From NCBI RefSeq assembly GCF_000285555.1, contig NZ_HE611003.1, positions 42,709-90,497 of the forward strand: DNA of 47,789 nucleotides, in the 5' to 3' direction. This stretch comes from Kurthia massiliensis (GTDB lineage: Bacteria; Bacillota; Bacilli; Bacillales_A; Planococcaceae). A program made the translations under genes and the position numbers. Below the pieces are notes generated by a model. That model was not told where the DNA came from, ran no database searches, and worked only from the letters and a program-made list of their open reading frames with translations. Positions 37,192-46,556 of this stretch are shown here, piece by piece (position 1 is the first letter of the stretch; each line of letters opens with the position of its first letter).

Positions 37192-37199
37192 AAAAACAA

Positions 37200-37664
37200 T
37201 TATTTTTCTTTTAAGAAACCTTCTGAATGTAAATATTCAGTAGCATCGTCACGTGTGCCGAAGCTTTCTTCTAAGTTAAAGCCATGTAGGACGTTCCAAA
37301 ATGCGCCATCAAAAGTAAGTAATAATTGATCGCCTGAACGGTTGCGCCAGCTTTCTTCGATCGTTACTTCTTCTACGACGTCATCTACTTCTGTTAAATA
37401 CGTAATTGAATCTTCGATTGCTTCACGTAATTGTGTTTCCGAGAAGTCACGGATATTCACAAGACCACGATCATCTGCTTTATACGCTAATAAGTCGCCG
37501 ACATAGACGAAACCATTGCCGTTTGGATGTAATTTTTCAACGACAATTTTCTTTTCGTATTGGCTTCCTGGATAATGATAATTTAAACGGTTCATTGAAA
37601 TTGGCTTACATACTAGCTCGTCAAATGAATCGATAATAGCTTTTTTTTCTTCAAATGATAACAT
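37200..37664 (-). CDS. Conserved hypothetical protein (154 aa)
   Basis: Soluble, acidic protein (many Glu/Asp) with no signal peptide or membrane segment. Residues 1-70 contain the FEEKKAIIDSFDELVCKPISMNRLNYHYPGS stretch and a YVGDLLAYK strand; the C-terminal half (VTIEESWRNRSGDQLLLTFDG) looks like alternating strands. No family recognised. GAGGAGCG lies close before the ATG. Single gene between an AI-2E permease and the mhqD-like gene, with its own terminator. Confidence 0.75.
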   Translation of the reverse strand: MLSFEEKKAIIDSFDELVCKPISMNRLNYHYPGSQYEKKIVVEKLHPNGNGFVYVGDLLAYKADDRGLVNIRDFSETQLREAIEDSITYLTEVDDVVEEVTIEESWRNRSGDQLLLTFDGAFWNVLHGFNLEESFGTRDDATEYLHSEGFLKEK

Positions 37665-37708
37665 TCATTTTCGCTCCTCAAATTGGACTTAAATATTAGT
37701 ATACAAGA

Positions 37709-37737
37709 AAAAAAGCTTCCCTAACAGAGGAAGCTCT
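37709..37737 (-). terminator. Terminator of the AI-2E permease gene
   Basis: AAGCTTCC pairs with GGAAGCTC/T around CTAACAGA, with TTTTTTT on the minus strand. Confidence 0.8.
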
Positions 37738-37743
37738 TGATCA

Positions 37744-38826
37744 CTATACATCTTCTTTTGCGAACTCACGAATTTTACGACGCTGTTCGTAGACGTTAAT
37801 GACGATCACTTTAATGACCGCGTAGATTGGCACACCGAGTAAAATGCCGACGAAGCCGAGAATATTCCCTGCCGCTAAAATAACGGTAATAACCGTTAAT
37901 GGGTGGATATCGAGTGATTTCCCCATGACGTTCGGTGTTACGAAGTTACTGTCGATTTGGTTGACGACAAGCGTAATGATACAAACCCAAAGTGCTTGCA
38001 TCGGCTCGTGTACAAGTCCGATAAAGAACGCTGGTAAAAACGCCATCCACGGACCGATGAACGGTACCATGTTTAAGAAGAATGCTAAAATACAAAGCAG
38101 TAATGCATATTCTAAACCGATAATTTTATAACCGATAAACATTAAAATCGCTAAAATCGCACTGACGAGCATTTGTCCTTGAACGTAGCTGCTTAGTACG
38201 TCGTTAATATCTTTTAACGTTTGTTTTACCCATTCACGTGTATCACCAGAGAAAATGTTATAAATTTTCGGCTGGAATTTTTCGTGATCTTTCAACATGT
38301 AAATGAAGAAAAACGGAATTAAAATGAGCAGCAATGCCCAGTTAATAATGATCGTTAACACGTCTAAAATGAGCTTACTCGTTAACACGGCATAATCTTG
38401 CAATGAATCAATAAAGTCATTAATCGCACTCGTCACTTGTGGTGGTAAGTTTTCGCGATTTTTTAACAACTTATCAATACCATCACTCGCCATACCGAAC
38501 AATGAAGGGATGTTGTCGATTAACAATGTAATTTGTTTCGTTAAATACGGTGCAACCCATGATACGGCGATGAAAATTAAAATAAGCATTAAGAAAACGA
38601 TTGCTAAAATACTCGTCCAACGTTTAAATTTAAATCGCTTTTCTAATAAACGTTGCAGTGGCTCTGTCACATAAAATAAAATACCCCCTGCTAGGAGCGG
38701 TACGAAGATAGAGCCGATAATGATGCCTAGTGGTTTGAAAATATGGTTGATTTCTAAGAAAAATTTAATAATTAAAATGGCAATTAAAATACCTAAGCCA
38801 ATTTGAAACCATCTTTTATTAAGCAT
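37744..38826 (-). CDS. AI-2E family (PerM/YueF-like) membrane transporter
   Basis: 360 residues. Eight predicted membrane helices: two near the N-terminus (about 9-24 and 30-53), one or two at 65-95, a long soluble region (about 98-148), helices at about 150-175, then the conserved LCILAFFLNMVPFIGPWMAFLPAFFIG block (about 242-268) and C-terminal helices with GILLGVPIYAVIKV. Members have been linked to export of AI-2 and to Na+/H+ exchange; the actual substrate is unknown here. AAAGGAATG lies upstream of the ATG. Confidence 0.88.
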   Translation of the reverse strand: MLNKRWFQIGLGILIAILIIKFFLEINHIFKPLGIIIGSIFVPLLAGGILFYVTEPLQRLLEKRFKFKRWTSILAIVFLMLILIFIAVSWVAPYLTKQITLLIDNIPSLFGMASDGIDKLLKNRENLPPQVTSAINDFIDSLQDYAVLTSKLILDVLTIIINWALLLILIPFFFIYMLKDHEKFQPKIYNIFSGDTREWVKQTLKDINDVLSSYVQGQMLVSAILAILMFIGYKIIGLEYALLLCILAFFLNMVPFIGPWMAFLPAFFIGLVHEPMQALWVCIITLVVNQIDSNFVTPNVMGKSLDIHPLTVITVILAAGNILGFVGILLGVPIYAVIKVIVINVYEQRRKIREFAKEDV

Positions 38827-38935
38827 ACGGTCATTCCTTTCTCTTTTTACCTTTCAGTATAGCGTATGTAAGTCAAAGGGACTTCGCTAAAAGCATAGCA
38901 TAAAGTCATTTCCCTATTTAAAAATCGCTAAAACA

Positions 38936-38965
38936 AAAAAAGCCGTGCAGATGCGCGGCTCTTTT
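38936..38965 (-). terminator. Terminator of the M3 peptidase gene
   Basis: AGCCGTGC pairs with GCGCGGCT around AGAT (38941-38960), flanked by A-run and T-run. Confidence 0.83.
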
Positions 38966-38969
38966 CTAC

Positions 38970-40667
38970 TTATAGTGATGCGTCATCGACACCATCTAAA
39001 TACGCACGAATCGCGGTCATCACATTTTCTAAGCAACCGTCTTCAAATGGTGAGACGAGGTTTGCTTCTGCGACAAGTTGTGTAAATGATTTTGAACCAC
39101 CTTGACGACATAAATGAATATAATCTTTCCACGCATCCGCATGATTTTCGCGGTCGCGTTTCCAAAATTGGAATGCACATACTTGCGCAAGCGTATAATC
39201 GATATAGTAGAACGGGCTGTTATAAATGTGTTGTTGACGTTGCCATACACCGCCCGCTTCTAAATAATCATAGCCGTCATAATCACGATGTGGTAAATAC
39301 GTTTGCTCTATTTTTTTCCATGCTGCTTTACGTTCTGCTGGTGTCATTTCAGGATTTTCATACACGACGTGCTGGAATTCATCGACAGCGACACCATAAG
39401 GTAAGAACAATAATGCCTCTGCTAAGTGAGAGAATTTATATTTATCGACGTCTTCTTTAAAGAATAAGTCCATCCAAGGCCATGTGAAAAATTCCATACT
39501 CATTGAATGAATTTCACAAGACTCGTACGTTGGCCATAAATATTCAGGAATACCGATGTTGCGGCTAGAATAGACTTGGAACGCGTGACCTGCTTCGTGT
39601 GTTAACACGTCGATGTCACCTGATGTACCGTTAAAGTTTGAGAAAATGTACGGTGAATTGTAATCTTCGATAAACGTACAGTAACCGCCGCCTTCTTTCC
39701 CTTTTTTCGCAACAAGATCCATTAAGTTGCGGTCTAACATGAAATTGAAAAACTCATTCGTTTCACGAGAAAGCTCGCTATACATTTTTTGACCGTTTTT
39801 GACGATCCAGTCTGCATCGCCTTTCGGTTTTGCGTTACCTGTTTTAAATGAATACGCCTCGTCATAAAACTTCAGTTTATCCACGCCGATACGTTTCGCT
39901 TGGCGCTCACGTAATTGTGTTGCATACGGTACGACAACGTCACGAATTTGGTCGCGATATTTTTTTACCATGTCCGCATTATAGTCGACGCGGTTCATTA
40001 AGACGTATCCTAACTCTACATAGTTTTTGTAACCCATTTTTACAGCCATTTCATGACGCACTTTTACGAGCTCATCGTAAATGCGGTCAAATGTTGCTTC
40101 GTTCGCTTTGAAGAAATCAAAACGTGCTTGCATCGCTGCTTGACGCACCGCACGATCATCTGACTCTGCAAATGGCCCTAGTTGTGCCAACGTGTACGTT
40201 TCACCGTTAAACGTAATCTGAGCAGATGCTACGAGCTGTTGATATTCAGAACATAATTTATTTTCTTTTTGCATTAAATCAATTGTCTCTTTTGAAAAAC
40301 CTTTAATTTGGTAGTCTGCAAGGTCAAATAATTGTTTGCCCCATTTCGCTTCTAGCTCATCGCGGAACTTCGACGTCGTTAATGCTTTATAGTAATCTGT
40401 TACGAGATCTTCATATTGTGGACTCACTTCATCTAAGTAATCACGTTCTGCTTTGTAAAATTCATCATTCGTATCGATTGATGCACGAATGTAGCAAATG
40501 TTCGACGCTGTTGAGAAACGATTTTGTAGTCGATTAATGTCATCGATAATCTCACTTTGTGCTTCTACCGTTTCTGCTTCGTTAAATTGTTGTAAGTATG
40601 TTTCGAAGTCTTGCTTTAATTCGTCCATGTCTGGGCGCGCATATTGATAATCATTAAACGTGATCAT
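38970..40667 (-). CDS. M3-family oligoendopeptidase (PepF-like)
   Basis: 565-residue cytoplasmic zinc peptidase. Zinc site HEAGH near residue 360 with the downstream glutamate in ESCEIHSMSMEFFTWPW (third ligand, about 25 residues later). The GGYCTFIEDYNSPYIFSNFNGT approach loop and the C-terminal YYIDYTLAQVCAFQFW block are typical of the M3 family, which degrades peptides of about 6-20 residues. A partner for the peptide import by the POT carrier. GAGGAACTG lies before the ATG. Monocistronic, divergent from the SEC-C gene. Confidence 0.94.
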   Translation of the reverse strand: MITFNDYQYARPDMDELKQDFETYLQQFNEAETVEAQSEIIDDINRLQNRFSTASNICYIRASIDTNDEFYKAERDYLDEVSPQYEDLVTDYYKALTTSKFRDELEAKWGKQLFDLADYQIKGFSKETIDLMQKENKLCSEYQQLVASAQITFNGETYTLAQLGPFAESDDRAVRQAAMQARFDFFKANEATFDRIYDELVKVRHEMAVKMGYKNYVELGYVLMNRVDYNADMVKKYRDQIRDVVVPYATQLRERQAKRIGVDKLKFYDEAYSFKTGNAKPKGDADWIVKNGQKMYSELSRETNEFFNFMLDRNLMDLVAKKGKEGGGYCTFIEDYNSPYIFSNFNGTSGDIDVLTHEAGHAFQVYSSRNIGIPEYLWPTYESCEIHSMSMEFFTWPWMDLFFKEDVDKYKFSHLAEALLFLPYGVAVDEFQHVVYENPEMTPAERKAAWKKIEQTYLPHRDYDGYDYLEAGGVWQRQQHIYNSPFYYIDYTLAQVCAFQFWKRDRENHADAWKDYIHLCRQGGSKSFTQLVAEANLVSPFEDGCLENVMTAIRAYLDGVDDASL

Positions 40668-40876
40668 AATCAGTTCCTCCTCGTATTTCGTAAGCCGAAA
40701 TATTTATTACTTTTATTGTCATTTATTATCTAAAAATTTGCAATGATTTTTTACCGTAACACGTTTCAGGCGGAAATATCTACCAAAATGCTGTAAATTA
40801 GCGTAAAATACTTATTTTTTTCTCTACATTGTGATAATCTAATTTTATGCCTAAATTTTAAAGTGAGGTGCTTACA

Positions 40877-41974
40877 TTGGTAGGACGTAATGATCCTTGT
40901 CCATGTGGTAGTGGCAAAAAGTATAAAAAGTGTCATGGTAAAAACGCAAGTGGCGATATTACTACAGTAATTGATAGCGAAATTTCACGTTTACAAGGCG
41001 TATTCGCTCAAAATTATTATCAAAACTTCAATTATAAATTACAAGCTCGTTATCAAGAGTGGCATGAAGCTCTTCAACATGCTCCACACCTTCCAGAAGG
41101 TTATCTTGACATCGCTGTAATGGATACAACGATGTACGTAGACGAACCAACTGAGTGGAAACAATTTGTTGAATCTGTTGTTGCAGATGATGCGAACCGC
41201 GAACAAGTGAAAAATGTATTCAAGCAATGGGCTGAACCTAAACTAGTATTAGCAGAAGTTACTGGTAACGATGACAAAGTTCTAAACTTAAAAGACGTTA
41301 AAACTGGTGAAACTTATGCAATGCCTGTTTCAGACAGCTCAAAATCAGCTAAATGGGTATTCGGCATAATCTTCAAAGATTCTCGTATCGCTGAAAACGG
41401 TGTGTCTGTTTCTCAAAGCACATTATTCATCCCTGAAGGTTTAAGCATGGTAACTGATATTATCAAAGCTAAACTTGAAAACGGCACAACTGATGCATTA
41501 GAACTTTTCAAAGCATTCGTTGAAATTCTTGAAAACGAAGTTGCTGAAGACGAAACTGCTCCTGTTGAAGCAAAAGACGTTACAGCAACTGACGCTGCAA
41601 TTGAAGAAGAAGACGGTGATGCAGATGCTGGCGAACCAGTAGAAGCTGAAGAAATCGTTGAAACAGAAGCTGTTGTTGCTGAAGAACAAACATTCGAACA
41701 AGAAATCGCTGCATTAGTAGCTGGTTACTTAAAAGAATTTAACTTAGAAGCAACTGATTTTGTGAAAGCAGTAGATGTATACTTAGCAGAAGCAACAATC
41801 AAAGCGAAAAAAGCTGGCGCGGTAGCAGCTGGTGCAATCCTTGCTGGTCAAACAGCTGGCGTTATTCCAGAAGGCGGCTTAACAAAAGTGAAAGATGTAG
41901 CTGAACACTTCGATGTTTCTTCTTCATCTCTATCTAAATACCGTAAAGAAATCGCTGAATACTTAGCAAAATAA
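40877..41974 (+). CDS. SEC-C zinc-motif protein with acidic linker and C-terminal helix-turn-helix-like region
   Basis: 365 residues. The SEC-C motif is at the very N-terminus: [14 protein letters not shown], with ligands C8, C10, C19 and H20, the zinc knuckle SecA uses to bind SecB and ribosomes. A mixed alpha/beta middle (about 30-215) follows, then an almost uncharged-free acidic stretch (about 218-275, rich in Glu, Asp, Ala, Val), and a last part (about 325-365) [20 protein letters not shown] that reads like a helix-turn-helix. Start TTG 40877 is chosen because GAGGTG is six bases upstream; GTG 40868 overlaps it. T-ending codons suggest strong expression. Role unknown; a ribosome- or nucleic-acid-associated factor is a guess. 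Confidence 0.8.
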   Translation: MVGRNDPCPCGSGKKYKKCHGKNASGDITTVIDSEISRLQGVFAQNYYQNFNYKLQARYQEWHEALQHAPHLPEGYLDIAVMDTTMYVDEPTEWKQFVESVVADDANREQVKNVFKQWAEPKLVLAEVTGNDDKVLNLKDVKTGETYAMPVSDSSKSAKWVFGIIFKDSRIAENGVSVSQSTLFIPEGLSMVTDIIKAKLENGTTDALELFKAFVEILENEVAEDETAPVEAKDVTATDAAIEEEDGDADAGEPVEAEEIVETEAVVAEEQTFEQEIAALVAGYLKEFNLEATDFVKAVDVYLAEATIKAKKAGAVAAGAILAGQTAGVIPEGGLTKVKDVAEHFDVSSSSLSKYRKEIAEYLAK

Positions 41975-41984
41975 TATGACACGA

Positions 41985-42016
41985 AAAAAGAGGTTAGGTT
42001 TCCCTAGCCTCTTTTT
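41985..42016. terminator. Bidirectional terminator, short form of the GAGGCT repeat family
   Basis: AAAAAGAGGTTAGG pairs with CCTAGCCTCTTTTT (one G-T). Arms and the leading GACACGAAAAAAGAGG match the terminator at 3160. Confidence 0.87.
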
Positions 42017-42578
42017 ATTTTGCCCATAACCACGCACGTAAAATCGCCAACTTCTCGCGCTCACGCACTTTTCGTTGAATACTTTTCGGCGTCGGTGCAC
42101 AAAGCGTATCTACTTGTAGCCCTTGCCGCTTCGCCAACACTTTCGCGCGCTCTACGTGATAATCATTCGAGACGATTGTCAGTGCTTCAACGTCCGGCAA
42201 TAAACGACGTGTAAACAAAATATTTTCGTATGTAGATGTCGACGCATCTTCTTCAATAATACGCGATGCATCAATTCCTTGCGCCACTAAATAGTTTTTC
42301 ATTACCGACGCTTCCGTCGCATCTTCGTCAAACCCTTGGCCACCTGAGACGACAATGCGAACGTGCGGATAGCGTTTCGCATACGCACTCGCTGTATCTA
42401 AACGATAGCGCAATGCGCGACTCGGTACGCCACCTTTTCGTACTTTTGCACCGAGGACGATCATCGTATCATATCGTCCATTTGCTTTCGGATATTTGCC
42501 ATTTGCTAAAGCGAGTGTCGCACCACTATATAAACCGATGATGCCGAGCGCTGCACATGTCCCAATTCGTTTCCACAT
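42015..42578 (-). CDS. DUF218 (YdcF-like) envelope protein
   Basis: 187 residues. One N-terminal membrane anchor (about 5-22, GTCAALGIIGLYSGATLAL) followed by the DUF218 domain: DTMIVLGAKVRKGGVPSRAL (about 38-57), RIVVSGGQGFDEDATEASVMKNYL (about 74-97) and DASTSTYENILFTRRLL. Domains of this type bind S-adenosylmethionine or act in envelope polysaccharide/vancomycin-sensitivity functions (SanA, ElyC); the role here is unknown. Start at 42578 with AAGGGGTG upstream; 22 codons of open frame before it cross the neighbour's terminator. Confidence 0.86.
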   Translation of the reverse strand: MWKRIGTCAALGIIGLYSGATLALANGKYPKANGRYDTMIVLGAKVRKGGVPSRALRYRLDTASAYAKRYPHVRIVVSGGQGFDEDATEASVMKNYLVAQGIDASRIIEEDASTSTYENILFTRRLLPDVEALTIVSNDYHVERAKVLAKRQGLQVDTLCAPTPKSIQRKVREREKLAILRAWLWAK

Positions 42579-42605
42579 CTTTATCACCCCTTTTGTTGAT
42601 TGTAC

Positions 42606-42641
42606 TAAAAAAGAACCGTACACGTCGTACGATTCCTTTTT
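42606..42641 (-). terminator. Terminator of the second chemoreceptor gene
   Basis: AAAGAACCGTAC pairs with GTACGATTCCTTTTT (one mismatch) around ACGTC, directly after the chemoreceptor stop. Confidence 0.75.
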
Positions 42642-42643
42642 CA

Positions 42644-44344
42644 TTACGCTAATTTATAACGATTGACGAGTCCCATAAGCGCTTCTGCTGTTTGCGCTAA
42701 ATCGTCTGCACTTTTCGTCACTTCGTGCATCGATACGTTCGATTGTTCGACAGATGCAGTCGTCTGTTGAATGCCTGCTGCAGATTGTTCAGTAAGCGCC
42801 GCATTTTCTTCAACGATGCGTGACATTTGAACGCTCTCGCTTAGTACTTCATTTAAGCTATGCGACACTTCATTAACATTATGTGCGACTTCAATGATCG
42901 CATCGTGAATCGTTTTGAAATTATCACCGGTATGTTTAATTTGTGTCGTACCTTTTTCAACAGCATCATAACCACTTTGAAGTGATTCTACGACGTCGCG
43001 TGTACCATGTTGAATACCGTCCACAATCGTCGTAATGTCAGAGACCGAAACCGATACTTGCTCGGCTAATTTTCTTACTTCTCCTGCGACAACCGCAAAT
43101 CCTTTCCCTTGTTCACCCGCACGTGCAGCTTCGATTGCCGCATTTAAAGCGAGTAAATTCGTCTGATCTGAAATGTCTTGAATGACTTTTACGAGCTGTG
43201 TAATTTCTTTTGATTGATCGTATAAGCGATGTACTTTCGTCACAGATTGTTTAACGACGTCATCAATTTCAACCATTTGCTGAACAGAGTCAACCATCAT
43301 ATTTTGACCTGCTTTCGTATGTTCAAGCGCAGTCAACGCGTGGTGCTTAATTTGTTCACCGTGATGGCTCACTTCTTCTAAATGATCTGTAAAGCGATCC
43401 ATTTTCGATGACATATCGCCAGAGTTGCCGGCTTGTGACTCTGCACTTTGCGCTAGTTCATTCATCGTCGTCGCAATTTGCGTCGACGTTTCAGTCGTCT
43501 CGTTAGCAGACTGATGTAATTCTTCACTATGCGCTGATAAAACTTCTGCATTTTGTTTAATACTTTGCATCATTTGCTTATTGTTATCGAGCACCGCATT
43601 GCTAATATGAACGAGCTTCGATGTCTCATCTCGTAGTGGCGTCGAAATATGTGAAAGTGTTAAATCACCTGTCGCAATTTTTTCAAGCTGTGCAATGGCG
43701 CGATTTAATGGACGTGTAATCATATTCGCTGTAAATACTGCAATGCCGATCCCTGCTATTAATAAAATGACCGTCACAGTCATTGAAATGTTAATGATGT
43801 TTTGACCGACTTGAATTGCCTTTTGACTATCTGCTAACACTTGTGTTTCGCGGTTCGTCGCAATATTTGAGAAGCCTTCCATCATATCGCGGGCATACGT
43901 TTGTGCATCGCCTTGTAAAATATGAGACGCCTTTTCGTGATCGCCACGATCATACGCTGCGAACACTTCGTCAATGATGATACGGTCCCATTCATGATTT
44001 TTTTCGAGTAATGCTTTCGTTTCTGCAGATATAGAACGTGCTTGCAGTTCTTTTTCAATCTTATCTGCTTCTACACGATATTGTTCAAATTTATCTTTAT
44101 AATCTTTTTCCCCTGTTAATAAATATCCACGTACGAGTGCAATCCGTTCAGCAATATTAAATGACATTTGCTCGTCATTTACGAGGAGTGGCATTTTATC
44201 ATTGCCGAGGTCTTCTAAATGATGATTCATATTATTGATAGCATAAATACTATAGGCGCTCACCATTAAATTAACGGCGATAATCGCCATAAAACCGAAT
44301 AACACTTTTTTTCTCAATGACCGAAAGTTAAAATATTTTCTCAT
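42644..44344 (-). CDS. Methyl-accepting chemotaxis protein with four-helix-bundle sensor
   Basis: 566 residues. Membrane helix 1 about 13-35, four-helix-bundle sensor (about 36-185; [30 protein letters not shown]) as in Tar/Tsr-like 4HB_MCP receptors, helix 2 about 188-210, HAMP (about 210-262, [22 protein letters not shown]), then the signalling coiled coil with tip [20 protein letters not shown] and [23 protein letters not shown] seven bases before the ATG. The upstream region (44345-44508) is AT-rich promoter sequence with no gene. Ligand unknown. Confidence 0.93.
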   Translation of the reverse strand: MRKYFNFRSLRKKVLFGFMAIIAVNLMVSAYSIYAINNMNHHLEDLGNDKMPLLVNDEQMSFNIAERIALVRGYLLTGEKDYKDKFEQYRVEADKIEKELQARSISAETKALLEKNHEWDRIIIDEVFAAYDRGDHEKASHILQGDAQTYARDMMEGFSNIATNRETQVLADSQKAIQVGQNIINISMTVTVILLIAGIGIAVFTANMITRPLNRAIAQLEKIATGDLTLSHISTPLRDETSKLVHISNAVLDNNKQMMQSIKQNAEVLSAHSEELHQSANETTETSTQIATTMNELAQSAESQAGNSGDMSSKMDRFTDHLEEVSHHGEQIKHHALTALEHTKAGQNMMVDSVQQMVEIDDVVKQSVTKVHRLYDQSKEITQLVKVIQDISDQTNLLALNAAIEAARAGEQGKGFAVVAGEVRKLAEQVSVSVSDITTIVDGIQHGTRDVVESLQSGYDAVEKGTTQIKHTGDNFKTIHDAIIEVAHNVNEVSHSLNEVLSESVQMSRIVEENAALTEQSAAGIQQTTASVEQSNVSMHEVTKSADDLAQTAEALMGLVNRYKLA

Positions 44345-44508
44345 ATCGTGCTCCTCCCAGTATAAAGTTATAGTTTTTTATAACTATACTGCAGATTTTT
44401 TATAATCTTATTTTACTATTGAGGATACGTACTTACAATTCATGACAAACTTTTTACACAAACTGTACACAAATGATGAAAAGGAAATCAAAATTTTTTT
44501 AAACAACA

Positions 44509-44548
44509 AAAAAACGGTGACAAAAGTTTGAACTTTTGCCACCGTTTA
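44509..44548 (-). terminator. Terminator of the yebC-like gene
   Basis: AAACGGTGACAAAAGTT pairs with AACTTTTGCCACCGTTT, one mismatch, one of the longest stems in the window. Confidence 0.87.
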
Positions 44549-44560
44549 TATGCTCGGACA

Positions 44561-45274
44561 TTATAATTCTACGTTGTGGTAGATTTGTTGAACGTCTTCT
44601 AATTCGTCTAATGCTTCGATCATTTTTTCGAATTGTGCTTTTGATTCATCGTCAAGTTGTACTTCTGATTGAGGAAGCATTGAAATTTCAGCTACTGCAA
44701 ATTCTTCAATGCCTTCTGCTTTTAATGCAGTTTGCACACGTGCGAAGTCTGTTGGTTCAGCGTATACGATTGCAGTATCGCCTTCGTTGAATACGTCGCG
44801 TACGTCGATGTCAGCCATGATGAATGTTTCTAATAATTCATCTGCGTCTTTGCCTTCGATACCGAATACAGCTGTTTTTGTGAACATGTAATCAACTGAA
44901 CCTTTAACGCCCATGTTACCGCCGTTTTTACCGAAAGCAGCACGTACGTCAGAAGCAGTACGGTTTACGTTGTTTGTTAATGCATCAACGATAACCATTG
45001 AACCGTTTGGACCGAAGCCTTCGTAGCGTAATTCGTCGAATACTTCATCTACGTTACCTTTTGCTTTATCGATTGCACGGTCAATAATATGTTTTGGTAC
45101 ACTATATGTTTTTGCGCGTTCTAAAACGATTTTTAAAGCGCCATTTGATTCTGGGTCAGGTTCGCCTGATTTAGCCGCTACATAAATTTCACGACCGAAT
45201 TTAGCGTTAATACGGCTAGTATCTTTATCTTTTGCAGCCTTTTTTTCTTTAATGTTATTCCACTTACGTCCCAT
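44561..45274 (-). CDS. YebC/PmpR-family transcription (translation) factor
   Basis: 237 residues of the YebC/PmpR family, YeeN/YeeI branch (N-terminus [21 protein letters not shown] instead of MAGHSKW). Conserved [20 protein letters not shown] (about 26-45), [20 protein letters not shown] (about 82-101) and [10 protein letters not shown]. Members regulate genes or relieve ribosome stalling at proline stretches. GAGAGTG precedes the ATG. The start is far from the nearest promoter, leaving a leader of about 200 nt. Confidence 0.93.
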   Translation of the reverse strand: MGRKWNNIKEKKAAKDKDTSRINAKFGREIYVAAKSGEPDPESNGALKIVLERAKTYSVPKHIIDRAIDKAKGNVDEVFDELRYEGFGPNGSMVIVDALTNNVNRTASDVRAAFGKNGGNMGVKGSVDYMFTKTAVFGIEGKDADELLETFIMADIDVRDVFNEGDTAIVYAEPTDFARVQTALKAEGIEEFAVAEISMLPQSEVQLDDESKAQFEKMIEALDELEDVQQIYHNVEL

Positions 45275-45538
45275 GTTGTTTCACTCTCTTTCAAAATTAG
45301 GATACTTGAACTTATGATCGTCTAACGTTCGAAAAGCAGCGTAATATCACTGCTCTGTTCACGAAGCGATTTCCGCAGTTCTGACGGTTATTATCCGAAA
45401 CTTCTTTCATAAGAAGTCATATGAATATAGATGGTGACATCAAAACTTTTAAAGTCTGAGCCATTAACGGACTTATTATACACTATTCGAATAGTTGGAA
45501 AAAGAAAAAATTATACAAGGTACTAACATGACCGACAA
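45275..45538 (-). promoter_or_regulatory. Long leader and tandem promoters of the yebC-like gene
   Basis: Two -10 boxes are seen on the minus strand: TATAAT at 45515-45510 with TTGTCG (45538-45533) 17 bp away, and TATAAT at 45480-45475 with only a weak T-rich -35. The perfect palindrome ACTATTCGAATAGT (45482-45495) lies between them, in the spacer of the second. The 200-nt leader (45275-45474) has local hairpins such as GCAG/CTGC near 45335 but no recognised riboswitch and no good reading frame. Confidence 0.45.
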
Positions 45539-45557
45539 GAAATGTTGAACGAAGCAA

Positions 45558-45594
45558 AAAAATAGGGCTGTCTTATAAGCCATACCCTATTTTC
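45558..45594 (-). terminator. Terminator of the zinc metallopeptidase gene
   Basis: AAAATAGGG pairs with CCCTATTTT, with an inner GGCT/AGCC stem, immediately after the stop codon. Confidence 0.83.
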
Positions 45595-45597
45595 GTA

Positions 45598-46443
45598 TTA
45601 TAAATCGGATGCGCTAAACGTATCACCATGTTGTAAATCGCCGTATTGATAACCGCGTTCTAGCCATTTCATACGTTGTGCAGACGTACCGTGTGTAAAT
45701 GATTCTGGTACCGCATAACCTTGCGCTTGTTTTTGTAACGTATCATCACCGATTGCACTTGCTGCTTTAATCGCTTCTGAGAAGTCACTTTGGTCTAAAT
45801 ATTCTTTATTATGATGCGCAAATACGCCCGCGTAGTAATCTGCTTGCAGCTCTAATTTTACCGATAACGCATTCGCATCCGTTTTCGATACTTGACGCTG
45901 TTGCTTGCTCACTTTCGTTGATGTACCTAATAAATATTGTACATGGTGACCAACTTCATGCGCGACAACGTAAGCCATCGCAAAGTCGCCTGGCGCATTA
46001 AATTGATTTTTTAATTCTTGATAAAAGCTTAAATCGATGTATAACTTTTGATCGCCTGGACAGTAAAACGGTCCGACTGCTGATGTCGCATTCCCACAAC
46101 CTGTTGCGACGCTATTTGTGAATAACACGAGTGTTGGCTCTTCGTATGTGAGCCCGTTTTTCTTAAATACTTCGCGCCACACATCTTCGGTATCAGCGAG
46201 TACGACGCTGACGAAATCTGCTAATTCTTCATCTTCTGCTGTCGGCGTGTAATTCTCTGTTGCCGTATTTGTTGATGTTGTTGAGTTCAATACGTCCCCT
46301 AAGTCTCCGCCACCGAGTAACGTAAAAATAATGACAATAATAATGCCGACGCCACCGAGTCCACCACCAAGTGCTAACCCGCCCCCGCTTTTACCACGTT
46401 GGTCTTCGACATTTTTACTTTGTCTTCTGCCTTTCCATTCCAT
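45598..46443 (-). CDS. Neutral zinc metallopeptidase, YpfJ family
   Basis: 281 residues. Basic N-terminus, then one membrane segment rich in glycine (about 21-43, LALGGGLGGVGIIIVIIF), a linker and a zinc peptidase domain with HEVGHH at 162-167 and the third ligand in LELQADYYAG. VATGCGNATSAVGPFYCPGDQKLYIDL (about 112-138) is diagnostic for the YpfJ/KPN_02809-type peptidases, which are predicted to be single-pass, active outside. Substrate unknown. GTGAGGTG lies seven bases before the ATG. Single gene. Confidence 0.92.
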   Translation of the reverse strand: MEWKGRRQSKNVEDQRGKSGGGLALGGGLGGVGIIIVIIFTLLGGGDLGDVLNSTTSTNTATENYTPTAEDEELADFVSVVLADTEDVWREVFKKNGLTYEEPTLVLFTNSVATGCGNATSAVGPFYCPGDQKLYIDLSFYQELKNQFNAPGDFAMAYVVAHEVGHHVQYLLGTSTKVSKQQRQVSKTDANALSVKLELQADYYAGVFAHHNKEYLDQSDFSEAIKAASAIGDDTLQKQAQGYAVPESFTHGTSAQRMKWLERGYQYGDLQHGDTFSASDL

Positions 46444-46520
46444 AGAAGCACCTCACTTTGTCGTTGATATACCCTTATTTTCCCATACAAAAACGAAATT
46501 GTGGAGTCCTACATTGCATG

Positions 46521-46553
46521 AAAAAAGGTTGCACGATATCGCACAACCTTTTT
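46521..46553 (-). terminator. Terminator of the third chemoreceptor gene
   Basis: AAAAGGTTG pairs with CAACCTTTT around a 12-base loop, just after the stop codon. Confidence 0.83.
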
Positions 46554-46556
46554 CGT

